The notes beneath the pieces were generated by a model that saw only the letters and a list, made by a program, of their open reading frames with translations, was not told the DNA's origin and did not search any database. Both the position numbers and the translations under genes were made by a program. DNA of 64,000 nt from a virus: positions 1 through 64,000 of the IMG/VR virus record IMGVR_UViG_3300023179_000033, one strand, 5' to 3'. Numbering within the stretch: the stretch's first letter is position 1; the number at the start of each line of letters is the position of its first letter. Positions 41,032 through 50,003 of the stretch are shown piece by piece.

Positions 41032-41356
41032 GCTTTGTCAATTAATAGTTAAAAAATATATAAAAGGCCAAGTAAATTGGCCAAGAGAAATTAAAATAGC
41101 GCAAAAATTAGTAAAAAAGTTTAATTCATTTGATTTTTGGGATAATCTTCAAGAATTAGGAAGTCCGCCTCCATCACTTGCTTGGTTTCTAAAAGCAGAA
41201 GGCAAAGCTTTTCTTTTAAAAGAATATGAACTATTTAATTTAAATTTAAATCAAAATATAATTAAATTACAAGAAAATAAAATAGAAGAAGATAAAAACA
41301 TTTGCAAAAAACCTAAAAGCCTGCTAGAATTTATAAGATATGGGAAGAAAACCTAA
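41012..41356 (+). CDS. Hypothetical protein, 114 aa
   Basis: Basic, helical protein starting at TTG and overlapping the Gmd stop by 20 nt and the recombinase start by 17 nt. It has an FDFWDNLQELGSPPPSLAWFLKAEG segment. No family recognised. Such coupling to UvsX suggests co-regulation only. Confidence 0.5.
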   Translation: MKTINHKLCQLIVKKYIKGQVNWPREIKIAQKLVKKFNSFDFWDNLQELGSPPPSLAWFLKAEGKAFLLKEYELFNLNLNQNIIKLQENKIEEDKNICKKPKSLLEFIRYGKKT

Positions 41357-42482
41357 AGAAGAAATCGTTCAATCTACTGGCCCAAGTGCATCAGATAGAT
41401 TATTGTCATTTTTAAAAGATAATAAAGAAGACCATTATAATTTTGAAGATGAGATTTATTATAAAGTTTCTACGGGTAGTTTAAATCTAGATATTGCTAC
41501 TAGCGGCGGTCTTTGTCCCGGTTTGCATAGATTTATCGGAATGAATGAAGGCGGCAAAACTTCAGAAGCATTAGAAGTAGCAAAGAACTTTTTGAAAACA
41601 GTAGATAATTCTAGAGCGCTGCTTTTTAAAGCCGAGGGTCGTCTTAGCAAAGAAATCAAAGAAAGATCAGGAATGAAATTTGTTACAGATCCCAAGGATT
41701 GGGTAGACGGAACTTGCTTTGTATTTGAATGCAATATTTTTGAAACAGTTTCTGAATTAATGAAAGATCTAATTCAATCAAATGATGAAAATAAAAGGTA
41801 TATCTTTATTCTTGATTCAGTTGATGGACTTATTACCAAAGGCGATAAAGAGAAAACTTTGAGTGAAGCAACTAAAGTCGCAGGTGGAGCAGTCATCTCT
41901 TCAATGCTTATGAAGAAAATTTCTCTTGCTCTTTCTAAACGCGGTCATATGGCAATTTTTATTAGCCAAGTGCGTTCTGATATTAAACTTGATCCATATG
42001 CAGCAAATAAAGAAGTAAGACAAACAACCGCTACTGGCGGTAATGCATTATTGCATTTTGCTAATTGGATTCTTGAATTTGAACCTCGTTACAATAAAGA
42101 TCTTATTCTTGAAAAACCAAATGAAAAATACGATCCAATTAAAAATAAAATTATTGGACATAATGTAAAAATTGGTATTAAAAAATCAACAAATGAATCA
42201 ACCAATTCTAAAGTTCAATATCCAATTAAATATGGCAGAAAAGAAGGTTCATCTGTTTGGAAAGAATATGAAGTTATAGATCAAATTTTATCTTGGGAAT
42301 TTGCAACAGCAAAAGGCGCATGGGTTACTTTCTCAGATGAAATCATAGAAGAACTTAAAAAATCAAATATTGAACTTAAAAAGCAACATCAAGGGATAGA
42401 TAATCTAAGATTATACCTAGAAGAAAATAAACAAATTACAGATTATTTTTACGATAAATTTATTAAGACGCTTGCATCATGA
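41340..42482 (+). CDS. RecA/UvsX-like recombinase, 380 aa
   Basis: ATP-dependent strand-exchange protein for recombination-dependent replication. Walker A is GMNEGGKT (about residue 66), Walker B is YIFILDSVDG (about 155), and AIFISQVRSD and QTTATGGNALLHFANWILEFE follow as in RecA/UvsX loops. C-terminal helical part. It stands at the head of the replication block, overlapping the next nuclease gene as ATGA. Confidence 0.82.
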   Translation: MGRKPKEEIVQSTGPSASDRLLSFLKDNKEDHYNFEDEIYYKVSTGSLNLDIATSGGLCPGLHRFIGMNEGGKTSEALEVAKNFLKTVDNSRALLFKAEGRLSKEIKERSGMKFVTDPKDWVDGTCFVFECNIFETVSELMKDLIQSNDENKRYIFILDSVDGLITKGDKEKTLSEATKVAGGAVISSMLMKKISLALSKRGHMAIFISQVRSDIKLDPYAANKEVRQTTATGGNALLHFANWILEFEPRYNKDLILEKPNEKYDPIKNKIIGHNVKIGIKKSTNESTNSKVQYPIKYGRKEGSSVWKEYEVIDQILSWEFATAKGAWVTFSDEIIEELKKSNIELKKQHQGIDNLRLYLEENKQITDYFYDKFIKTLAS

Positions 42483-42898
42483 GATTGTTAAATATTAACG
42501 GCAAGCTCGTTAATAAAAATGTAAGAAATAATCTAATAAATTGGGAAGGTAAAAGTCGCAGTAAATTACAATTTAAATTTAAGCAATTTTTTCATCCTTA
42601 TTGGAAAAATCATATTGTATATGAAGAATTTCCTGTTTATGGAACAATGCTTAAAGTAGATATATTAAATGCAACAAAAAAGATTGCTGTTGAGATACAA
42701 GGCGATCAACATGAATCATTTAATAAATTTTTTCATGATAACTCTAGATTAAAATATTTAAATAGTATAAAAAGAGATGTAAAAAAAGAAAAATGGCTTG
42801 AATTAAATGGATTTAAATTCTTGGAATTGTATGAAAATGATTTAAAAAATTTGTCACCACAATATATAGAAGAAAAATGCGGAATTCTTATTATTTAA
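42479..42898 (+). CDS. PD-(D/E)XK-type nuclease, 139 aa
   Basis: KVDILNATKKIAVEIQGDQHESF has the Asp...ExQ core of restriction-type nucleases related to DUF559/Vsr. The N-terminus, GKSRSKLQFKFKQFFHPYW, forms the preceding helix. Likely DNA repair or recombination, given its overlap with UvsX. Confidence 0.6.
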   Translation: MRLLNINGKLVNKNVRNNLINWEGKSRSKLQFKFKQFFHPYWKNHIVYEEFPVYGTMLKVDILNATKKIAVEIQGDQHESFNKFFHDNSRLKYLNSIKRDVKKEKWLELNGFKFLELYENDLKNLSPQYIEEKCGILII

Positions 42899-42907
42899 GT
42901 GTAAAAA

Positions 42908-43189
42908 ATGGTAGTGACTAATAAGAAAAAATTTAATTTTCCAGAATCTTTGTTAAAGCAAATTGACGAATGCAGTTTTGGCGGATATATTTTATTTAAC
43001 TTTTCAAGTAAAGGTGAACCTCAAGTTTTCACAAAATTTGATAATCAAATAAATGCTATGGCTCTTTTATATTATGTAAATACTTGGAGTCAAAGTATAG
43101 ATCAACTCAATTTAGAAGCTACCACAGATTTAATTGCAAGAAAAAGTTCAGAAGATGACGATTTAGATTCTCCAGAAGAAGAAAATTAA
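42908..43189 (+). CDS. Hypothetical acidic protein, 93 aa
   Basis: Mixed alpha/beta small protein with a strongly acidic C-terminal tail (EDDDLDSPEEEN). An AGTGTAAA box ends 2 nt before its ATG, too close for the usual geometry. Function unknown. Confidence 0.5.
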   Translation: MVVTNKKKFNFPESLLKQIDECSFGGYILFNFSSKGEPQVFTKFDNQINAMALLYYVNTWSQSIDQLNLEATTDLIARKSSEDDDLDSPEEEN

Positions 43190-43194
43190 AACAC

Positions 43195-43223
43195 TTGACT
43201 TTTAATTTTTACTCTGGTATCAT
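43195..43223 (+). promoter_or_regulatory. Class A promoter of the dnaB gene
   Basis: TTGACT (43195-43200), 17-nt spacer, TATCAT (43218-43223), then 10 nt to the ATG at 43234, giving at most a few leader bases. Confidence 0.65.
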
Positions 43224-43233
43224 GTATTACTGA

Positions 43234-45684
43234 ATGATATATTCACTACAAGTAGAAAGACATGTATTAAGCGGGCTGTTAAAACATCAAGATTTGTTTG
43301 CTGATATTGATGTATTTTTAACCGAGAACGATTTTTATAATGACGTTCATTCGTCAATATATACTGTATTTAAAAATATTAAACATAAAGGCGAAAATGT
43401 AGATAAGATTCTATTAGCTGAAAAGATCAAGAATCTAGGTATATCATTTAAAGATGAAATTAATATTTTTGACTATATTGATAATTTAAGTTTTTCACAG
43501 ATCACAGAAGAAGCTACTTTAAATGCTTGTAAAGAATTAATCAAATTAAGAATCCGTAGAGAAATATCTCAAACAGCAGATAAATTAAAAGAATATGTTA
43601 ATAAAAATTCAGAAGATTCAATTGACGATATCATTGGCAAAATAGATCAGATATATAATAAGAAGATTTCAGCATATTCAGAAAATGATATGCCAGTTAA
43701 TATTTTTTCTGAAGTAGAAGACCTTATTGAAGAAATTGGTAATTCTCCAAAAGAAGATACAGGATTGATTACGCCATATTCTGAATTTAATAGAATGTAT
43801 GGTGGTTTAAAAAATAGTAATATTTATGCAATTGCTAGTAGACCGGGGCAAGGTAAAGCTTTAGAAGAAAATACTATTATTTTAACACCAAATGGATTTT
43901 TAAAAATAAAAGATATAAAAGTTGGAGATTATGTATTTTCTATAGATGGCAAACCTACAAAAGTACTAGGAGTAAGAAAATGGGAAAATAGACAAATTTA
44001 TAAAGTATCTACAGATGATAATCAATATATTTTAGCAGATGAAAATCATGAATGGACAGTTCAACAAAGAAGTGATTATAAATGGAAAACTTTAACAACG
44101 AAATATCTTTTTGAAAATAAGTTTAATAAAAAGCCCAAAATTCCTAATTATAAACCTATTCAATTAACTCAACAAAGATTGTTAATTGATCCATATATAT
44201 TAGGAGCTTGGCTAGGTGACGGCAATAGTAACTCAAGTGTATTAACATCAAATGATGCATTTATAATTAATAAATGGAAAATTTTTGGAAAAAAAATTGG
44301 TTTGAAATGCAAAAAATATTCAAGATATGGATATAGATTATGCTCTAATAATAAAAAGAATATATTTACATCATATATAAAATATTTAAATATATTCAAT
44401 AATAAACATATACCTCAAATATATTTAATGGGATCTATAAAACAAAGAAGAGCTTTACTCCAAGGCTTAATTGATACGGATGGATACGTAGCACCAGATG
44501 GTCAAGTTGAATTTTGTAATACAAATAAAAAACTTGCGGAAGATGTTTTATTCTTAATACATTCTTTGGGTATTAAAGCGTCTATGTATGAATCTGATTC
44601 CTTTTTATATAATAAATTTTGTGGTAAAAAATATAGAATAAGATTTTATTATCAATATGCTGCTAAATTACCAAGAAAACGAAAAAATTGTATTAATAGT
44701 AAAAAATATAATCATAGATATTTATCTATAGAAAAATATGGCGTGGGAAATACTGTATGTTTACAAGTAGATCATCCATCTCATTTATTTTTAGCTGGTA
44801 AAGCTTTAATAACGACTCACAATAGTACATGGTTAAATGATATCTGTTTTAAAACTTCTATCAATCCTAAGAATAAAACCAAAACTTTAATTTTAGATAC
44901 GGAAATGCAAACTGTAGATATCCAATTAAGAATGGTTGCATCGCTAACTGATGTACCAGTATGGTATTTGGAAACAGGAAATTGGCGTAAAAACGAAGAG
45001 ATGACCAAAAAAGTTCGTGCGGCTTGGGCAAAAGTAAAAACATATGAATATTTTCATTATCATGTAGGAAATAAAAATATTGATCAAGTTTGCTCTATCA
45101 TTCGTAGATGGTATCTCTCAAAGGTTGGTCGTGGAAATCAAGCTATGATTGCTTATGACTATATCAAACTAACTGGAGAAAAAGTTGGTCAAAATTGGGC
45201 AGAACATCAAGCTATTGGAGAAAAGATTGATAAACTAAAAAGAATATCAGAAGAAATACATTGTCCAATTATTACTGCAATGCAATTAAATAGAACAGGC
45301 GAAAATTTTAATAGAAATTCTAATAATGTAGTTGATGATAGTTCTGTAATTTCACTCTCCGATAGACTTCAATGGTTTGCGTCATTCGTAGCCATCTTTA
45401 GAAGGAAAACTCTTGATGAAGTTACGCTTGATGGACAAGCATTTGGAACGCACAAATTAATTCCAACAAAAACAAGATTCCAAGGTAAAGATGCGGCTGG
45501 ACACCAAGATCTAGTTAGAAGATTAGATTCTGCGGGAAAAGAAGTATGGGCGCAAAACTATTTAAATTATCAAGTTACAAATTTTAATATTGAAGAGCGT
45601 GGTTCACTCAGAGATGTTGCAGAAAGACAAAGAGAGCAATATGAACTCACCGATCAAAATAGAAATGATGGAGAATTGCTATGA
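43234..45684 (+). CDS. dnaB: Replicative DNA helicase DnaB with intein, 816 aa precursor
   Basis: Unwinds DNA ahead of the fork. The extein N-domain (1-120) starts MIYSLQVERHVLSGLLKH, as in DnaB. The RecA-like domain has Walker A SRPGQGK-ST, interrupted exactly between K208 and S531 by an intein; removal restores GQGKST. MIAYDYIKLTG is the Walker B region, and KTRFQGKDAAG lies near the end. Mature length is about 494 aa. The gene overlaps thyX by 4 nt (ATGA). Confidence 0.9.
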   Translation: MIYSLQVERHVLSGLLKHQDLFADIDVFLTENDFYNDVHSSIYTVFKNIKHKGENVDKILLAEKIKNLGISFKDEINIFDYIDNLSFSQITEEATLNACKELIKLRIRREISQTADKLKEYVNKNSEDSIDDIIGKIDQIYNKKISAYSENDMPVNIFSEVEDLIEEIGNSPKEDTGLITPYSEFNRMYGGLKNSNIYAIASRPGQGKALEENTIILTPNGFLKIKDIKVGDYVFSIDGKPTKVLGVRKWENRQIYKVSTDDNQYILADENHEWTVQQRSDYKWKTLTTKYLFENKFNKKPKIPNYKPIQLTQQRLLIDPYILGAWLGDGNSNSSVLTSNDAFIINKWKIFGKKIGLKCKKYSRYGYRLCSNNKKNIFTSYIKYLNIFNNKHIPQIYLMGSIKQRRALLQGLIDTDGYVAPDGQVEFCNTNKKLAEDVLFLIHSLGIKASMYESDSFLYNKFCGKKYRIRFYYQYAAKLPRKRKNCINSKKYNHRYLSIEKYGVGNTVCLQVDHPSHLFLAGKALITTHNSTWLNDICFKTSINPKNKTKTLILDTEMQTVDIQLRMVASLTDVPVWYLETGNWRKNEEMTKKVRAAWAKVKTYEYFHYHVGNKNIDQVCSIIRRWYLSKVGRGNQAMIAYDYIKLTGEKVGQNWAEHQAIGEKIDKLKRISEEIHCPIITAMQLNRTGENFNRNSNNVVDDSSVISLSDRLQWFASFVAIFRRKTLDEVTLDGQAFGTHKLIPTKTRFQGKDAAGHQDLVRRLDSAGKEVWAQNYLNYQVTNFNIEERGSLRDVAERQREQYELTDQNRNDGELL
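43858..44823 (+). mobile_element. Class 3-type intein with LAGLIDADG endonuclease in DnaB, 322 aa
   Basis: Residues 209-530 of the DnaB frame. The first residue is Ala instead of Cys/Ser; the C-terminal end is ITTHN followed by Ser. Class 3 inteins carry a W-C-T set: Trp in ENHEWTV (block B), Cys in NTVCLQVDHPSHLFLA at the block F position, and Thr before the final His-Asn. All three are seen. LLIDPYILGAWLGDG and ALLQGLIDTDGYV are the two LAGLIDADG motifs of the homing endonuclease. Confidence 0.82.
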
Positions 45685-47360
45685 ATGTAGAATTAATCTC
45701 AATTACAAAACCAGAAATTAAAGGAATTAAAAATGCAGAAGATCTTGTAGCATTTTGCGCTAGAGTTAGCAATCCATCTAATCAGATGAATACAGAGACT
45801 GCGCCAAAACTTTTAAAGTTTTTAATAAAACATAAGCATTGGAGTCCATTTGAACTAGTAGATATGTGCGTTGAAATTAAGACTAGTCGTGGTATTGCTG
45901 CGCAGATTCTTAGGCATAGATCATTTAGTTTTCAAGAATTTTGTATATCTGGCGATTCATTGATAACATGTATTATTCCTTCTAATAAATTACCTAATTA
46001 TATTCCTATTGAAAAATTATTTAAAAGACAAAAATGGAAAAATTATAAAAATATATTAGTTAGAGTTTATGATGAAAATAGAAAAGAATTTACGACATCA
46101 AAAATAAAAGAAGTTTTTTATACTGGTAAAAAACCTGTATATAAAATTACTTTATCAGATGGTAAAGAAATAAAATGCACAAAAGAACATAAATTTTATA
46201 CAGATTCTGGATTTAGGAGTTTAGAAGATATAATCGGTTTAGATACTAAACATCATGCTATGACAAAACAAGGATATATTGCTGTTAATGGTATTCCTTG
46301 TTATCAAAATTACGAATGGATGCGTCAATCAAAACAAGAAGCCCTAATTAATAAATTAGGTTTAAAATATATATCACAGAAAGCAAATTGTTCTTATCAT
46401 ACTATAAGAAAATGGCTAACTAAACATAAATTAAATTTTACTAAAAAAGAAGTGGCAATATGTTTTCCTATTTGGAATAAAGATAAATTTGGATATAAAA
46501 CTAATTTAATTGTTTCTGAAAAACATAAAGAAGCTATAAGAAAAGCTAGAAGTAAAGAAAAATGTAATTTTTGGAAAGGTGGATGTGATAGATCAGAACG
46601 ATTAAAAATTGCAGATTGGTGTCAAAAAATAAGAAAACAAAAATTACAAGAATTTAATTATAAATGTAATATTTGTGAATCAAACTCAAAACTAGAGCTT
46701 GACCATATAATACCGGTATATAAAGACAAAACAAAAGCATATAATTATGATAATATTCAAGTTTTATGCTCTAATTGTCATGATAAAAAACATAATATTA
46801 ATGGCGATCCAAAAGAATACAGGCTTCTTAGCGGGGGAAATACTTTATCAATTAAATATGTTTTAATTGAAAAGATAGAATATTTAGGAAAAGAAGACAC
46901 GTATGACATGGAGGTATATCATAATAGCCATAATTATATAGCTAATAAAATTTTAGCACATAACTCTCAAAGATATAGTATTGCAAATGAGTTTGAAGAT
47001 ATTGAACTTCGTTTGCAGGGAGATAAAAACAGACAGGTTGGCGAAAAGTTAATGCCAATAGGTACAGATGCTTACGATAAAGTAAATGAATTACTAGTAG
47101 AATCATTATCTTTGTCACAGCATTGTTATGAAACGATGATAGAGAATGGTGTTGCAAAAGAAGTCGCCAGAATGATATTACCATTAACAACACAAACAAC
47201 TATGTATATGAAAGGTTCATTAAGAAGCTGGATTCATTATATCGAATTAAGAACCGAACAAAATACTCAAAAAGAACATAGAGAAATCGCGGAAAGATGT
47301 AAAAAAATATTTATTAAGGAATTTCCTACAATAAGTGAGGCTTTAGAATGGAACAAGTAA
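45681..47360 (+). CDS. thyX: FAD-dependent thymidylate synthase ThyX with intein, 559 aa precursor
   Basis: Makes dTMP from dUMP with methylene-THF and FAD. After intein removal the signature RHRSFSFQEF-SQRY (RHRxxSxxxxSxRY) is complete. The extein is 87 + 131 = 218 aa, normal length. The N-terminal FCARVSNPSNQMNTETAPKLLKFL is as in ThyX; the C-terminal GSLRSWIHYIELRT is the conserved substrate segment. Works downstream of the dCMP deaminase. The start overlaps dnaB. Confidence 0.9.
   Translation: MNVELISITKPEIKGIKNAEDLVAFCARVSNPSNQMNTETAPKLLKFLIKHKHWSPFELVDMCVEIKTSRGIAAQILRHRSFSFQEFCISGDSLITCIIPSNKLPNYIPIEKLFKRQKWKNYKNILVRVYDENRKEFTTSKIKEVFYTGKKPVYKITLSDGKEIKCTKEHKFYTDSGFRSLEDIIGLDTKHHAMTKQGYIAVNGIPCYQNYEWMRQSKQEALINKLGLKYISQKANCSYHTIRKWLTKHKLNFTKKEVAICFPIWNKDKFGYKTNLIVSEKHKEAIRKARSKEKCNFWKGGCDRSERLKIADWCQKIRKQKLQEFNYKCNICESNSKLELDHIIPVYKDKTKAYNYDNIQVLCSNCHDKKHNINGDPKEYRLLSGGNTLSIKYVLIEKIEYLGKEDTYDMEVYHNSHNYIANKILAHNSQRYSIANEFEDIELRLQGDKNRQVGEKLMPIGTDAYDKVNELLVESLSLSQHCYETMIENGVAKEVARMILPLTTQTTMYMKGSLRSWIHYIELRTEQNTQKEHREIAERCKKIFIKEFPTISEALEWNK
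45942..46964 (+). mobile_element. Class 1 intein with HNH endonuclease in ThyX, 341 aa
   Basis: Residues 88-428 of the ThyX frame, starting CISGDSLI (Cys1) and ending ANKILAHN before Ser+1. The insertion point lies inside the FAD/dUMP signature of ThyX. An HNH nuclease sits within: CNICESNSKLELDHIIPVY and NIQVLCSNCHDKKH with zinc-knuckle Cys. It thus differs from the DnaB intein in class and nuclease type, so the two were acquired independently. Confidence 0.88.
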
Positions 47361-48253
47361 ATGTTTATCAAATCCTAACGGACTTAGGATATAAATTAAA
47401 AGATTATGGTAAAGAATATAGAACTAAACCCTTATACAGGGAAAGTGATAATGATACTGTATTAAAAATATATAAAGACTCAGGACATTGGTTTGATTTT
47501 AAAGAAAATATTAGTGGAGATTTTAATTCTTTGGTTAGCATGACTCTTAAACTAGAGAATCCAGAGAAAGCAAAAGAATGGCTTAAAGATAAAAATTTCT
47601 CATTTAATCGTGCTTTTGAACCAACAAAACCATTATTAAAATCTACAAAGAAATTTGATATTGATCTTTTAAACAATTTAGATCAAGACAATAAATATTG
47701 GAATAAAAGAGGAGTAGATAATCAAACCTTATTAGATTTTAAAGGTGGGGTTGCAAAAGCAGGAAAGATGAAGAATAGATATGTTTTCCCAATATTTGAT
47801 ACTAAAAAGAATATTATAGGATTTTCTGGCAGAGATATTACTGCAATTTCTAAAATAAAATGGAAGCATTTAGGAGAAAAGAATGATTTTCTTTATCCAT
47901 TATTTTTAAACTCAAATGAAATAGAAAAGCAGAAAGAGATAATACTTGTTGAAAGTATTGGCGATATGTTAAGTTTATATCAAGCTGGAATTAGAAATGT
48001 TTTAGTTACATTTGGTACAAATCTTAGTTTATCAATTTTAAATTATTGTTTAAAAACTGATATGAAAAAAATCTATATAAGTTTAAATAATGATTCTAAT
48101 AAAAATAATGCAGGTAATATTGCAGCAGAAAAAACTTACGCCAGACTTAAAAGATATTTTGACGATAAGCAACTAAAAATATCTCTACCAACAAAAAAAG
48201 ATTTTGGTGAAATGACTAAAGAAGAAATTTTACAATGGAAAGCAAATCTTTAA
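47348..48253 (+). CDS. DNA primase, Toprim type, 301 aa
   Basis: Synthesises RNA primers. The Toprim part shows EIILVESIGDMLSLYQAGIRNVLVTFGTNLS (catalytic Glu) and IYISLNNDSNKNNAGNIAAEK where DxDxxG would be. The first Asp is Asn, so the acidic site is partly altered. The N-terminal WFDFKENISGDFNSLVSM is a zinc-free relative of the DnaG N-domain. It overlaps thyX and the following nuclease gene. Confidence 0.75.
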   Translation: MEQVNVYQILTDLGYKLKDYGKEYRTKPLYRESDNDTVLKIYKDSGHWFDFKENISGDFNSLVSMTLKLENPEKAKEWLKDKNFSFNRAFEPTKPLLKSTKKFDIDLLNNLDQDNKYWNKRGVDNQTLLDFKGGVAKAGKMKNRYVFPIFDTKKNIIGFSGRDITAISKIKWKHLGEKNDFLYPLFLNSNEIEKQKEIILVESIGDMLSLYQAGIRNVLVTFGTNLSLSILNYCLKTDMKKIYISLNNDSNKNNAGNIAAEKTYARLKRYFDDKQLKISLPTKKDFGEMTKEEILQWKANL

Positions 48254-49224
48254 AAGTATTATCTGCTTCTAGAATTAAAACTCTTGAGACTTGCTCTTGG
48301 GTTTATTGGAATAACTATCATACTAAAGTTCCTCAAACTCAAAATGATGGCGCGGCTAGAGGTGTTATTTGCCATACTATTTTTGAACTTCTCTTAAATC
48401 CAAAACACAAATCGCATTATACTAAAATCATAAAAAAGAATTCTATTAAAGGTAGTAAAGCAATTACAAAATTAGTCAAAAAATTAAAAGCTAAAGTTGG
48501 ACTAGATGAGTCGAACTTTGATATTTTAGATCAGATGATTATGGTTGGTCTAAAACATGACTTTTTTGGTGAGAAAGATGGTGAGATTGTTTCTCCAGAA
48601 TATGCCTTTGAAATTAAGAATGATAACCCTAAATATCATATTAAGGGCTTTATTGATAAGCCTATTAAATCAAAAAACAAAATGGTTATAATTGACTATA
48701 AAAGCTCCAAGGCTAAATTTAGGGGAGATGACCTTGAAGCTAATATTCAAGCTATGATGTATAGTTTAGCTAGTAAAAAATTATGGCCTAAACTTAAACC
48801 TATTGTGCGCTTCTTATTCTTAAGATTTCCAAAACAACCTATACAAGAACTTGAGTTCACCGAAGATCAAATCAAAGGATTTGAATACTATCTAGAACAT
48901 ATAAATGACTATATCAATAAATTTGATGAAAATGCGGCCAAAGCTAATTTTGCTATAGATAATGATAAGAGTAAATGGATGTGCGGAGTAGGTAACTGGA
49001 GATGTCCATACAGAGATTCCTATGAATATTATGTAAAATTAAATGATAAAGGTGATATTATTGAGACTAGTCTAGATGGTAAATTTAAAGATATTAAAGG
49101 ATTTGAAATTCAAAAAAGAAAATATATGGGTTGCCCAAAGTTCAATAATATAACAAAAGATGAATTTTTAGATAAAAAACAAGACGAATTTTTAGATAAA
49201 AAACAAGACGAATTTTTAGATTGA
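48235..49224 (+). CDS. RecB/Cas4-like PD-(D/E)XK nuclease with Fe-S cysteines, 329 aa
   Basis: VICHTIFELLL (His), MVIIDYKSSKAKFRGDDLEANIQAMMYSLA (Asp...DYK and QxxxY) are the RecB/Cas4 nuclease core. ETCSWVYWNNY at the start and MCGVGNWRCPYRD and GCPKF at the end supply four Cys, as in Fe-S cluster AddB/Cas4 enzymes. The C-terminus is a threefold DEFLDKKQ repeat, in DNA a 24-nt unit at 49159-49224. Likely processes DNA ends in replication. Confidence 0.78.
   Translation: MESKSLKVLSASRIKTLETCSWVYWNNYHTKVPQTQNDGAARGVICHTIFELLLNPKHKSHYTKIIKKNSIKGSKAITKLVKKLKAKVGLDESNFDILDQMIMVGLKHDFFGEKDGEIVSPEYAFEIKNDNPKYHIKGFIDKPIKSKNKMVIIDYKSSKAKFRGDDLEANIQAMMYSLASKKLWPKLKPIVRFLFLRFPKQPIQELEFTEDQIKGFEYYLEHINDYINKFDENAAKANFAIDNDKSKWMCGVGNWRCPYRDSYEYYVKLNDKGDIIETSLDGKFKDIKGFEIQKRKYMGCPKFNNITKDEFLDKKQDEFLDKKQDEFLD
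49159..49224 (+). repeat. Short tandem repeat, 24-nt unit, encoding DEFLDKKQ
   Basis: The unit gacgaatttttagataaaaa plus caa appears nearly three times at the 3' end of the nuclease gene (the first copy has one base change). The last copy carries the stop codon. Recent slippage is likely. Confidence 0.8.
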
Positions 49225-50003
49225 TTACATATAAAACTTCAGCTATACTAAATAAAATGATACCATTGTTTAAGTCGCACTATTCTTTGGGCAGATCAAT
49301 CTTAACTATTGAAAATAAAGATGCAGCAGACGATTATCCAGATTCAATTATTCAAATAGCAAAAGAGAATAATCTTAAAGAAATTTATCTTGTAGAAGAT
49401 AATATGTCTTCTTTTCTAGAAGCATATACTAATACTAAATTAAATAATATCAAATTAAATTATGGATTAAGAGTATCAATTACAGAATCTATTAATGATA
49501 AAACTGAAGAATCTAGACAAAAGAACTCTAAAATTATTATATTCTTTAAAAACAAAAAAGGCCACGAACTTTTAACAAAATTATTCAGTATTGCCGCAAA
49601 AACAGGATTCTATTATGAGCCAAGATTAGACTATGATACTTTAAGTAAAAACTGGAGTGATGATCTAATATTAGCAATACCATTCTATGATTCATTTATA
49701 TTTAATAATACTTTAAGAAATTCAATCTGTATACCTCAATTTAATTTCACAAAACCAGTTATATTTATTGAAGATAATGATTTACCATTTGATTTAATTA
49801 TCAAAGATAAAATGCAAAAATATGCAAAAGAAAATGAACTTGAGGTTTACAAAGTTAAAAGTATCTATTATAATAAAAGAAAAGATTTTAAAACATACTT
49901 AACATTCAGATGCATTAATAATAGAAGTATTTTAAATAAACCAGAACTAGAACATATGTCCAGTAATGAATTTTCTTTTGAGAGTTATTTAGGAGCAAAA
50001 TAA
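49221..50003 (+). CDS. Separate PHP-like domain of Pol III alpha, 260 aa
   Basis: The start MIPLFKSHYSLGRSILTIEN followed by SIIQIAKENNLKEIYLVEDNMSSFLEAYTNTK and NYGLRVSI follows the order of the PHP domain at the start of DnaE/PolC (HxHSxYS, ALTDH, GxE). Most metal ligands are lost: only one His of the first motif remains. So it is likely structural and not a nuclease. The rest of the polymerase is encoded two genes downstream. Starts at TTG, overlapping the nuclease stop. Confidence 0.68.
   Translation: MITYKTSAILNKMIPLFKSHYSLGRSILTIENKDAADDYPDSIIQIAKENNLKEIYLVEDNMSSFLEAYTNTKLNNIKLNYGLRVSITESINDKTEESRQKNSKIIIFFKNKKGHELLTKLFSIAAKTGFYYEPRLDYDTLSKNWSDDLILAIPFYDSFIFNNTLRNSICIPQFNFTKPVIFIEDNDLPFDLIIKDKMQKYAKENELEVYKVKSIYYNKRKDFKTYLTFRCINNRSILNKPELEHMSSNEFSFESYLGAK

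Noticed and set aside
42898-42905. AGTGTAAA before 42908 as a normal class B promoter for that gene
   Set aside because: The spacing of 2 nt to the ATG would put the start inside the gene, so it is counted as doubtful in the class B set.
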